From assembly GCF_029867415.1 (NCBI RefSeq), contig NW_026705004.1:101001-165000 (forward strand): a stretch of DNA of 64,000 nucleotides, read 5' to 3'. Position 1 is the stretch's first letter, and each line of letters begins with the position of its first letter. This stretch comes from Vicia villosa (taxonomy: Eukaryota; Streptophyta; Magnoliopsida; Fabales; Fabaceae). Made by a program: the position numbers and the translations under genes. Shown here one piece after another: positions 20,940 to 32,509 of the stretch. Below the pieces are notes generated by a model that worked only from the letters and a program-made list of their open reading frames with translations, was not told where the DNA came from and ran no database searches.

Positions 20940-23623
20940 TGAATAGTTGTTGAATATAAAATTGACACAATTCCTCTTTGATTTCTTCAAACTTAAGTCT
21001 CGTGTAAGAAGCAGCATAGAAGTCATCAAAGTACTTCATAACAAAAACATAATATGAATGATTTAGTTAAATGTAATAAATTATAAGAAATTATCTTAAG
21101 TTATAAATCCATACCGTGATTGGAATCTCTAATTGATTCGTTTGAAGGATTTCTTTCAAAAACCTCAAAACAAAGTATCCGCAATCATAACTGTTTCGCT
21201 GTTGCGGACACTACATAGAAAAACAAATAAGATTTTATAGTTGTCTTGTTTTATCAAGTAGCATAACTATTATAAGCAAAATTTTGAAAATTAATGTACT
21301 TGCACTTTGATCCAAGTAATGTTGTTTGATTTAGTCCGGGATACCTGTGCGTCTCTTTGACTTCGGAATACTTGTATTGATCTAACAAAAATATAAAAGC
21401 ATATATTTAGATCAATCTCACAAATAATTAAATATATAAATATACACGAATATTTAGAACGATCTCACTTACGTATCAATCATTGACTTCATAGCCGGAT
21501 AATTGGTCAACTCACCATCTACCAAATTCAGAAAATATACCACTTCTTTTATAGAGTTGATAGCAAGCAACAACCAGTGTGCTCTATAAATTAAAACAAA
21601 AGTTTATATGAAAAATTTGCTACGCAAAAGAAACAAAGATTAGATAAACCAAGAATGAGAAACTAACCCTACTGGTCGGGTATTATACGCCCAAAGAAAC
21701 AGGATTTCTGTATTGCCGGTGGTCAGGAATCTATCGACTAAGCGTTTTCTATCTGATTCCGGTTCCGTAGAAATTGTCTGTTCGCTGCAATGGGTGGAAG
21801 ACACGAAATGGAATATGTTTGACAATTCAGTCCCGCGCAACACTTTGTCATACAACAACCTTAAATAAAAACATAAAAAACATTAGATTATTTTCATTGA
21901 AATATGTAAATAAATTGTTCAACTAATTAAATAATATATTTATCGGATTACCAGATGTATGAGTGAATATTACCGACGCCTAGTTGGTCATGCGAAAAAA
22001 TCGTATGCATGTCATCTAGTGCAATATTTTCGAGGAATTCAATACCAAAGACAACTTCATCCATATTAATTTCACGGAAAGCACCTGTCGTCAAATCTGG
22101 CATATCAACAAGTGTTCCGAGCGTCTGCCAGTATCGAGGCACAAAAGCACCTCTTTTTGCCCCTGACTTCGGAGGACCCTTTTCTGTGGGTGGTACGTTA
22201 CGAACTTGCTGCGTCACTTGTTGTGACCCCCGAGCAGATGACTAAAAATCATATAACTTAGGTAAATTATAAAATCATGCAGTTTTAGATTTAGATCATA
22301 TATTAACACTTTAAATGTACCTCTTTTAGTGATGCAACAGACTCGTCCTCCAGCAAAATCCCTTTACCCTTAATTGCGGGTTTTGTAGGAGCAGTCTAAA
22401 ATTATCTTGTAAAAAATAATTAACGTAACGGTTTAGAATCGACATTCGAAAACTAAATGATTCTTAATGGTTTTCAACATACCCCATCACCAATGAAAAT
22501 GAGCTCCGAGGGCCATGCAACAAATGACCCTATTGCATCTCGCAGCAATGTTGTCTCTAAGACCATGTCAGGTACCGGTAGCACCGCATCATGATCTAAT
22601 ACAACATCAACTGATACTTTCAGGTGTCCATCTGGGAGCGGTCTATGGTGAAGTAAATCTCCCAAAGTGTTGTGCACTTTTCCCTTTCCAACTAGGCGAT
22701 AATCCGGTGACGACAAGTATAGTTGGCAAGATGAAATGCCCTAAACCAATAATAAATATGGAGTCATTATCATTAATAAAATAGAACAATTGTAAGAAAA
22801 AAGAATTTATAATTACCTCGGGAAATTTTCTTTGACAGTTATTACTAGCTTTATCACTAGTTTCTCTCACCGACGAAGTATTGCACTTTTCTCTCATATA
22901 CATCTCTTTATCTCTTTGCAACTCAGAGACTTGTGCTTGTAATTCCTGCAATTTTTGCAACACTTCTTCATTGGTAGGATTTCTTCTCCTAGAATGCTTA
23001 TAGAAAGAGGTTGGAGTCACACCATGACTTTTACCCCTCACCCGATCGGGATACTCAGGAACATCTAGTGCTCTACTAAGTACGCTCCTATTATCCTAGT
23101 CCTCACCCGTGGATACCGATTGCGACATGGTCTCCTGTAATTCATTTACATTTCAAAAATTATTAGTGGAGATAAAAAATCAATTATATATTAATAAACA
23201 TTTGATTTAATTAAAGACACAGTGTTATACTTACACATTCATCATAAACTTTTTGAACATCGGGATCAACAGCTCGATTCATGCCCACACGAGCTTCCTT
23301 CCACAACACATGTACTGGAAGTGAGGTTTCCTCACTTTTCGTCTCTTCTAACTATGCATTGACACAAATGATAAAATCGTCAATAACAACACATTTAGAT
23401 AATTAATACGAACGTAACATTTCTATTTACTTACAATTTTTTCCTCTAAGCATGCATATCCCAAACGCCCTTTTTTGTATGGATACGCAGGTTTTGATGC
23501 TCTCGCCCTATTTGTGGCACTCCTTTTCCGGAAATCTTCATCTCTTTGATTTACAAACTCAAACCAATCTTCTTCTTTAATGAAGAGCTCATATTTTTTT
23601 TGGACTACCCGGTGCCTCTTCAA
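20940..23623 (-). pseudogene. TnpA-Ulp1 fusion gene of CACTA-2
   Basis: Minus-strand exons encode in order: a Transposase_24-like start (KEEDWFEFVNQRDEDF, YPYKKGRLGYACLEEK at 23430-23590), a linker and coiled coil (EEVLQKLQELQAQVSELQRD), a Transposase_23/Tnp1-like segment (YLSSPDYRLVGKGKVHNTLG, FVAWPSELIFIGDG, 22480-22720), a region near 21950-22240, and a C48 (Ulp1-type SUMO protease-like) domain. In that domain the histidine motif is AHWLLLAINS (about 21540-21595) and the Gln/Cys motif is CPQQRNSYDCGYFVLRFLKE (exon about 21116-21210). Splice sites look usable. At least one stop (about 23096) interrupts it. The Ulp1 His, Gln and Cys are kept; the partner Asp is less clear. In plants such fusions are known from CACTA elements; what the protease does for them is not known to me. 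Confidence 0.7.
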
Positions 23624-25958
23624 GAAAGTTTCCTTCTTTATCCTTAAGATAGGTGTTTGTTAAAAAAGCTTTCCACCCTCTATATCTTTTTTCGGCCAAA
23701 CCAACCGCTTCTTCAACAATGTACCGTTCGGCAATACAACCCTTCGGTCTACTTCTGTTTTTCACGTACCCTTTTAATATTTTCATATAACGTTTAGCAT
23801 GGTACATCCATCTCATATAAGCTGATCCGCACAATTGTGTCTCTTTCACAAGATGAACGACTAGATGAACCATTATGTCAAAAAACGAGGGAGGAAAATA
23901 CATTTCAAGATCACATAAAGTAACAACTATCTCTTTTTGTAATGTTGGTAAGCTCGCGGGATCGATCACCTTACTGCAAATTGACCTGAAGAAAAAACAC
24001 AGTTTAGTTATCGCGCTTCTTACTTTTCTAGAAGAATAGAACGTATACCTATTGGTAGAAAATGTTCCATTATAAAATGGCAATCATGCGTCTTTAAACT
24101 CTTTAACTTGAGGTCTTTCATAGACACAAGTCTTCTAATATCTGATGAGTAGCCTTCTGGAACGTTAACTTCACTGAGGAACTTACACAATGTTTTCTTC
24201 TCCTTTCTAGATAGAGTGTAAACAGCAGGTGGCAGATATGTTCGTCTTCCTTTCGTCACTGGTCCCAATTCAATTTTCATTCCCATGTTTACCATGTCAT
24301 TCCTTATGTTAAGGCAATCTTTAGACTTTCTTTGTATATTGAGTAACGTACCTATAACACTGTCAAATACATTTTTTTCAATGTGCATAACATCGAGGAA
24401 ATGTCTTACATACAGCGACTTCCAATATGGAAGTTCAAAAAAAAATTGACCTCTTCTTCCACCCATCCTTGACAAGTAAATGTGCAAAAGGCTTGCCAAA
24501 CTGATTGCTCACATCTTTCACCTTTTCAAAAATTTGATCACCTGTCAAAAAAGGCGGGGCTGTACGTTGTTCGGCCTTTCCATTGAATGCTTTTCTCCAC
24601 CCACGGTAGTGATGATTAGAATTTAAGAATCTACGATGACCGAGAAAGACATTCTTCTGACAAAGATCCAATCGTGTCGTATCGGTTTCATCTTCACAAA
24701 CAGGACACACTTTTTAACCTTTATTGTTGTACCCTGATAGATTTCTGTATGCTGGAAAATCATTAATTGTTCCAAACAACATCGCCCTCAAGTTGAAACT
24801 TTCTTTCCTATACCCATCGTAAACCTCCACACCGTTCTCCCACAAAAACTTTAAATCTTCGATTAAGGGTGCCAAGTATACGTCTATGTCATTCCCTGAT
24901 TGTTTAGGCCCAAAAATTAACATAGATAACATCATGTACTTACGCTTCATACATAGCCTTGGAGGTAGGTTATAAATCATAAGAATCACAGGCCAGGTGC
25001 TATGCGAGATACTTTGAGTACCATGCGGGTTCATTCCACCAGTAGACAATGACAAGCGAAGGTTTCTTGCTTCTTTTCCAAATTCAGGATAATCATTATC
25101 AACTTTCATCCACTATGGTGAGTCTGCCGGACGTCGCAACTTTCCATCAATAATTCTTTCATCTGCATGCCAAGTCAAGTGTCTTGAATCAGTTTCACTA
25201 CGATACATGCTTCTAAATCTCGAAATTATAGGAAAATACCATAAGACTTTTGCCGGAGACAACTTTTTCTTATATCGAGGGGCACCGCATTTAGGAAACT
25301 CATTCAACACTGCATACTCGTTTCAAAACAAAACGCAATCGTTTGGACAGACATGTATCTTATCATAGCTCATGCCAATAGAGGACAACATCTTTTAGGC
25401 CTCATACGTTCAATTGGGAAGAACATTATCCTCTGGTAGCATATCTTTCATAAGGGCTAATAACTCTGTGAAACTTTTATCCGACCATCCATTGTCCGCC
25501 TTTAAATTGTACAACTTTAACACCGCAAACAATCTTGTGAATTTTTTACAACCATCATACAACGGTTTCTTTGCATTGCTTACCAACCTCTCAAACATTT
25601 TGGGACAATCCTCAAGATCTTCTTCAAGCGCTTCTGCAATCTCTTCGACTCGATCATAATCGTATGTGTCTGTGCAATCGTCATTTGAAGCATACGTTGT
25701 ATTACACCTCAACTCAACATTCCCGTTACTTTTCTCACCATGCAAATTCCAACATGTATAACTTCTATCAATTCCAAACCGTAGTAAATGCGATGCCAAC
25801 TAATCCCCGTCAACCTGACCCCCATAACAGCAACCCAAGCAAGGACACGTCATTCGAATCGGGTCTTCGACGTGCGCAAACGCAAACTTAATGAATTCCC
25901 ATACCCCTTTCTCCTACTCTTTCGACAATCGGTTTGAATTCATCCATGTCTTATCCAT
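23589..25958 (-). pseudogene. TNP2-like transposase of CACTA-2
   Basis: ATG at 25958 starts a transposase-associated domain (MDKTWMNSNRLSKE, then EFIKFAF and CPCLGC). The TNP2 core follows (FELLALMKDMLP-like, PRYKKK, RHLTWHADE, LRLSLSTGGMNP, CPVCEDET, HRRFLNSNHHYRGW, DVMHIEKNVFDSVIGT) and most of DUF4218 (HDCHFIMEHFLPIGI, FPPSFFDIMVHLVVHL). At the end, after VGLAEKR, it runs straight into TnpA-type sequence (YRGWKAFLTNTYLK), so the end of DUF4218 and all of DUF4216 are missing. At least five stops or frameshifts break it (around 25913, 25805, 25400, 25312, 25111, 24713 and 24450). It cannot make a complete transposase. Confidence 0.85.
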
Positions 25959-26643
25959 GTCTTAATTAAGCTAAACAAAAACAACTAATTATTAAGACAC
26001 AAAACGGTATAATGCATTTCTGTCAAAACACAAAGTATACACGGAATAAATCCGAAGCAATAAAACGCAACATATTACTTTGGCGAGAGAGAACAATTAA
26101 TTACCTGTATAGAAGTAAGCAACTTCTAGACCCACACAATGTAAGATTCTTGAAAACGATCAAACTTTCACTCTTCACTAGTAACCCCTATCTAACAAAG
26201 ATATTCCTAAAAAATATAAAATAAAAAAGTTAATTGAAGAGTATAAAATGACATGGATAGACAAATTTTACATGTGAAAATAAGCATCATTCCATAATTA
26301 AAGTGTATGCTTCAATTTTACATGTGAAAATAAACATCCCTTGATTATGATGCTACTTTGATGTTAGTAAACAATCAAAATATTCCTGAATCAAAACAAA
26401 AGTTTAATAAAGAAGTCTTAATCAACATTATCAATATATTAGTACTCACATAATACATGAACATGACTTCAAAAATTCAAGTTCAAATCATGACTTCAAA
26501 AATTTATACCACGGAGAAGAGTGATAACATAATACATCAACAACACTTTTTACATAAAGCATGCACAAAATATATTTACTTGAAAAGAATTCTTTGCATG
26601 GTAAATAACAGCATCATGCAAATACGTCTCCATGGTTAATCGT
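25959..26643. other. CACTA-2 leader region left of CACTA-3
   Basis: AT-rich sequence upstream of the TNP2 start on the minus strand; it continues at 35007 past CACTA-3. The plus frames at 26012-26224 and 26457-26639 show no family features. I see no gene. Confidence 0.4.
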
Positions 26644-26899
26644 CACTAGTACAAATAAAACAATATAATTTTAAAATTTACACCCGATTTACTAAAAACG
26701 GGTGTAATTGAGAATTTTTGGTGGCAATTTTGTAAATAAAATGTCACTTTTGCATTATCTGGTTATAATATACTCCTTTTAAACTAAAAAACGGGTGTAA
26801 ATTTATATAAACAAAAAAATTGTTTAATTTTATAACTTAAAATATATAATCTATTTGGCAATATTAATGGGTCTATATATAATCTATGTGGCAATACTA

Positions 26900-29800
26900 A
26901 AACTCTTTAATAACATAATTTATTAAAATATACAAAAACAAAATAGTTTTTCATCGCATGCATACCGAACCCATTATCAATCAACTAATTCACTGAACCT
27001 CATCGCATCGCATGCATACCGAACCCATTTCTCAATCAACTCTGAACTTCATCGCTTTCACCGATCAAAATAGTTTTTCATTGCATTGCGTTTTCAGCGA
27101 AGTTTGATTTCAGGAAGTGTATCGCGTTGCTTCTGTGATTCCTTTCTCATTCGCTCAACTTCGCTTCGCTTCTGTGACGACTGAAAAGGGCTTCGCTCAT
27201 TCGCTCATTCGCTCTCTTCTTCTCCAACACCGCACCGCTCATTTGCTCACTGAAACTGAGAGGAAACCATTTTGCAGTGACAATAACGAAGCTGAGAGGA
27301 AACCATTTCACAATGACGACATTGGTAAGGAAGAATTAGGGGTTTTATACTTTGAGCGACATTGGAGCTGAAGAATTAGGGTTTATACTCGCAAATTAGT
27401 TCCTATTGCTTGATTTTGTTTGAAATGAATTTTGTTTGTGTGAACTTGTTTTTCTTTTTCTGTGACATTGCTTGATTAGATAGTTCTTCAGACTTTAGAT
27501 AGTTTATCTGTGACATTGCTTTGTTCATTCAATATTGAGCATGTCAAACAGGTTCTATTGGCTTTTATGACTAGGAAAACTATATTTGATGTTCTTACTT
27601 GAAATTCTTCTTTGTTTTGGTGTTTTGACTATATAAGAAGGCTGGAAGGGAGAAGGTGCGAGATAGAGAAGAACCTGCAGAGAAAGTGTAGACTCAGAAG
27701 GGGTTTACTCAAGCATCGTTCGATTAGTTTTGAAAGGCAGGTCTGAATCTGTGACTTAATTTATTATATATCATTTGAAGCATCATATGAGTTTGAGAGT
27801 TTGTTTCAATCCTATATCTTTGTTGTTGTTGATTTTTTTTTCACTTAATAGCTCATTGTTGCTTCTAGTTTTTCTTCGGAAAATGAATATTTAGTTTCAA
27901 GTTCATTGAGGAATACATGACCTATGAGTTTTGACAAGGGGAGATTATATGTTAGAGGAAATATAAGTCCATACATTAATTTACATCAGTTCGTTTGTTG
28001 AGAAGATTATATAAAATAGAAGGCGTTAGATCAAAGTAGATTGTTAAGAATAATCTTATTTTCAAAACTATAATTATATTTATAATGAAGCATATTAATA
28101 CTGAAACATGCTCTATTCATGTGTGTCTTGTGCTAAATATTTAGCCCACATTTATTTCACAGTGATCAACAATGGTGCTTGAAATATTTAGATGTGACCT
28201 GTTTTGTTACACATTTCTGTTTTTGATTCTTAGTGATGTGGGTGATTTTGCTAAACCATTGAAGGGGAAATTTGACTCTTCTTTAAACCCTGCCATGACA
28301 GAAACTATATAATCAGATTTCCCTTTTGAATTTTTTCCATTTGTAAGTTCATTGATAGAATGATATTCAGATCATCTGTTTCTTAAGTATTAAACCCATC
28401 ACTATCAAAACTGTACCTCTCTATGTCCATGAATGGAAAAAAAGTAGAAGTGTCATATATCGGACATATAGTGAGGTTAAAGGCCATGCTTGTAAGAGGT
28501 TACTATTTTTTGTTTGAGAAGTGGCTAGTTAGACAGTCTTTTTACTTGTTACAATGGCTAGTTCTTTGGTGCATATGTTGCATCATAGACAAGTTAGATT
28601 CCACTGTTGGGCATATAGTGTTTTGCTGATAGGCCTAAGTTCTTTTGGTCATCTTTGCTACATACGCGTCTCATCAGATCTGTGTGATTGTGATGTACTG
28701 TGATTCAATTCCATCGGAAGAATAGCATCGCATGCATGTATATAATAATAGAAAATCTGTTTACTATCTTTGTTGGTTTAATTAACGTAGGAAATAAGTT
28801 ATTACTTCACTATATTATTTAGATTCAAAGTGTACCTGTCTTTCAAAACTCAATGGCAGATTTTCTGTTTTAAATTTAATCATTTATACAGTATACATGA
28901 TGATGAGCCCTTTTTATTAGACAGTGTATATTGCACTCAAACAAACTATGGTCTCTAAGATTTTATGACATGGATTAATATTGGCCTTATGATATGAATC
29001 ATATAATAGCAGAGTTGTCTTTTCCACGAGTTTTCAGTTATAAAATATGTAATGTTTTATTTCTTAAGAATGTTTATGATATGTAAATAAATTCCATTTA
29101 TTTTAACATACCTGCAATTCTGAATGTCCCTGAGTAATAGCCCACTGCACCGCTTAGAGATTACCAAGAGTGGTTCATCTTTAAATCTTGACTCTCTCAG
29201 TCTTTGATAGCTCATTTGCTTGTTTCCTAAATGTTTGTTTATTTTTATTTATAAGCATGTATTAATTGAGAAAATAGAGTATGAAGTATTCTTTAAACGA
29301 CGAGTCTTTTTTTCCTGAATTGGTGAGTGGCATTTAGAATTGATGCAGATTTGCTTTATTAAAAAGTAGTACGAGGATGCATTTCCTAGTAGTGACGACC
29401 TAGAAAATAAGATTATATTTCAGTATTAATATGCTTCATGATTTTCAAGAAGTTCTTTATGCTTCATGCTTCAAATTTCTCATTCTTCTTCCGCTGATAA
29501 GTCTCAGATTTGGAACCAAATTCAACAATACTCCATCTCCCAGACTTCAACAATTATCTCGTGTTCATCTTTTCCTGTGCTCAGGTAATTCATTTCATAC
29601 TTAAGTTTGAATTGGCTTCTGTTGTTCTACTTGAATAGGTAGATTTAACTTTGTAGGTTTGTATGTTTTTGTTTGATTGTTCTTAACTGCTATTGGCCAC
29701 TATTGACTACATTGCTTTAGTAGCAGTCTAGAAAAAATTAATGCTGGTTGATATTTATATCCTAAGTTAATTCTGTGGATACTATTCAATTTCGTAGTAG

Positions 29801-30071
29801 AACTGGTTTTGATTTTGTTTTAGTAGGTATTGGTAAGTTAAACGAATCTGAAGCGTGAATTTCTGTTAGTCCTGTTGAATCATTTCAATCTTTGGATTCT
29901 CAAAACTTGTTGCAGAGTTAGTGCAGACACATTAAATCCAATTTGTTGGTTTTCTATAAGGATTTAACATAGTACTTCAAAAATGTTAGTAAAATAAAAT
30001 CATGGTAATTATTTTGACATTTTCTTTCTTGAATTTGTACTCGAATCTGTTTTTCTCTCTACACAGGCATC
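26900..30071. other. CACTA-3 leader and 5' region, mostly non-coding
   Basis: A duplicated leader (CATCGCATGCATACCGAACCC at about 26953 and 27006) with CGCTC/TTCGCT-rich sequence at 27080-27260 suggests the transcription start area. Later sequence is T-rich, intron-like, with a possible leader exon ending at a donor near 29585 (GTGCTCAG/GTAATT). Two short stretches read like protein (about 27483-27600, IEHVKQVLLAFMTRKTIFD; about 28233-28312, DVGDFAKPLKGKFD after an acceptor) and might be captured host exons. I cannot name them. Confidence 0.4.
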
Positions 30072-31448
30072 ATGGCTAAACCATCTAGCTCTTCTCCAAA
30101 AAAAAGACTAAAGGTGTGACATCATTGCTACGTTTCATTGCCAAACTTCGTGATGGTGAGAAATATGAGATTGATTTTGATCGGGATACTTTCCAACCTA
30201 TTGGTCAGTATGCTGCGAAGTTCAAGAGTTATTTTTCATTCGTTGCACGTAGCAAGGTTAGTATAAATGAAGAGAAATGGAAAAAGCTACCCGAAAACTT
30301 GAAGAAAGCGATATGGAATGATATCATGGTATGTAATTGTAATTAATTCTTAATAATTTATTATCTATAATTATTTCAATTACTAACACTTCTAATGCTT
30401 TGTAGGCTAAGTTCACTTGCCCCCCCCCCCGATGATGAAGATGATGAAGATAATAAGAAATTTAAGAAGCATTGGTTTGTATATATGGGGGAACGGATGA
30501 AGCAATTTAAGACATTGCTATCTAATGTTTATATATTTGGGGAAGGCGATAAGGATGGCAATACAACACCATTTGAAAAGTATAAGTTCATCGACCCAGC
30601 AGATTGGGAGTTGTTTGTCCAAACTCGAAAAACAAAAGAATTCCAAGTTAGTTAAATTTATAGATTTTTTTATGTTATCTAAATTAATTTGGTTGTTAAC
30701 ACTTAATTTAATGTGATTTATTTGTAATAGGAGAAAAGGCAAAAAGGAAAGGTTCATGCATCAAAGAATCTCCATCCTCATATTTTGTCTCGGGGTGGTT
30801 ATGAAAAGCTTAGGGAAAAGATAATGGAAGAGAGGAGTAAAAAAATCATTGAAGAAGCCAATGGTGATGAAAATTTAAGGAATGATCCTCCAAAACTAGA
30901 ACGACATGAGGTGTGGTTGATGGCTCGGCAGAGGCCATCTGGAGATTTTACATCTGAGGCAACAAACTTAGTAGCTTCCATGGTTGTAAGTATTAAAAAG
31001 TTCTTTCTAAATTTCAATTTCATTTATAACTTAATATTCATTTTATATCATGTGTATGTATTTTAACATTTTAGGGTGATTTAGTGGAAAAGAGTACGCA
31101 AGGCAATATTCAATTTGAAGAACGGAAAGACATATTAACTACTGCGCTTGGGTCAAGTGAACATCCCGGTCGGATCCGCACTGCTCCTAGGGGTGTGGCC
31201 TTTAAGAAGTTCTTTGGAAAAAGTTCAAACTCCACCTTAAAAGGTGTCACACAAGATGACCTTCAAGCCTTAGTGCAAAAGCTAAATGATGATTATCAAG
31301 ATAGATTACAAAAGAGCTCCAAAAACAAAGAATAGAGCTCCAAAAGCACATGAAAATTGAGATGGATGATGAGAGAGCTAAGCTCCAAAAAGAAATAAAA
31401 CTCCTTCGAGAGATGCAATTAGAACTCCGCCCTAAGAGTACTAAAGAG
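30072..31448 (+). pseudogene. TnpA-like (Transposase_24) part of the CACTA-3 gene
   Basis: Exons about 30072-30328, 30406-30646, 30731-30985 and 31075-31448, all with GT/AG borders. The start (MAKPSSSSPKK) is one base out of frame with the rest: the A-run at 30098-30105 appears one base short. The core reads SLLRFIAKLRDGEKYEIDFD, WKKLPENLKKAIWNDIM, KHWFVYMGERMKQFKTLL, KEFQ/EKRQKGKVHASKNLHPHILS, GGYEKLREKIMEE and EHPGRIRTAPRGVAFKKFFG, the hallmarks of Ptta/En/Spm transposases (PF03004). A C11 run at 30421 and a frameshift near 31315 damage it; beyond that a coiled coil (LQKEIKLLREMQLEL) leads to a donor at 31449. The protein would bind the element's subterminal repeats; this is inferred from the family. 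Confidence 0.8.
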
Positions 31449-31844
31449 GTACCTTGTGTTTTCTGCATTTTATCTTAAGTGCTTCAGACTTTTAGTGAAA
31501 TTTTTCTATTCAATTAGCTCTCAGTTCTTTAGTTCATATTTTTACTTTAGTGAATTTTTTGGTCCTTTGCATGTGTGTTTGTTAGTTGTGTGTGCATTAA
31601 AATCCGTGAGTATGAGAGTTGTTACAGGCCCTTTTTTTTAGAAGTGGATGTAGGTAGGGGTCATGATCATGATCATGAAAAAGGCTTCCCTGTGTGTGTT
31701 GTGAAGTATGTAATATTACTTAGTATTATACCCTTGGTGGAATATATTATATGTTTGCTTGCTCTGTTGTTAAGCATTTTTGTTCTCTTTGAAATGTGTG
31801 TTCTGTTTTTTATTGTGACTAATTACAATATAAAGTGCACTAGA

Positions 31845-32215
31845 TGGATTTTGGAAGCACCAGCTTTGATGGAAAAAATGGGTCCATATTTCTGAGCCAT
31901 CCTTGTGAATGTCTTGTGAGGTTTCTTCTCTTTCAATTGCAGCAAATTTCCAATCACTGGCAAGCCTGGAACCACTGCAAACACCAAAACACACTTTCAT
32001 CATTCACCTAACAATTCATTCATACAATACAACAAAATCAAATGAGTCACTGAATTATACATAACATAACATATATATACATGGTACATGGTTAAGCTTA
32101 GAATGTTTGTGAGTGGATCTGTTTAGAAGGAAATGTTTGTGAGTGGATCTGTTTAGAAGGAAGAGGAACAAAAAGAGAGAGAGAAAAAACCCAAAGAAAG
32201 TGTGAGAGTATCCAT
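31845..32215 (-). pseudogene. Captured exons 1-2 of ent-kaurene oxidase (CYP701A)
   Basis: On the minus strand, inside an intron of the CACTA-3 gene, exon 1 runs from ATG 32215 to about 32081 (MDTLTLSLGFF, then a leucine/phenylalanine-rich anchor and NRSTHKHSKLNHVP). Exon 2 runs from acceptor TGTTTGCAG at 31975 to about 31845 ([37 protein letters not shown]). This is the membrane anchor and proline-rich hinge of ent-kaurene oxidase, the plastid-envelope P450 of gibberellin synthesis, and it looks closest to legume copies. Exon 1 carries a 30 bp tandem duplication (32101-32160) and a one-base frameshift in a T run. A donor and an intron of about 106 bp are still present. No further exons follow. 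The orientation is opposite to the transposon gene, so host transcripts of CACTA-3 would carry it as antisense. Confidence 0.8.
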
Positions 32216-32509
32216 GGTTGCCACTGCTAGTTGCTTCACCAATTATTTTTTGTATGAAAATATTTTGACACAGAGATTCTATATATAAAGATAACATATA
32301 ATCTAAATTCATAGAACATGAATTTACCTCGTATTTTATTTATTTCATTTAGTTTAAGGAAATTTATTTGGAGTAATTAAGTAACTAAATATTATCTTAA
32401 TAACAGTATACTAACCAAGTATGTTACTATACTTGGTTAGTTGTGTGCTTAACATTGTGTGCTCTTGCACTAAACTACTGCTTGTTATTATAAATCTCTT
32501 CTAAAACAG

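Noticed and set aside
32055..32312. 85-codon minus frame with FLLNRSTHKH repeats as a gene of its own
   Set aside because: It is the shifted frame of the captured kaurene oxidase exon 1 with its 30 bp duplication.
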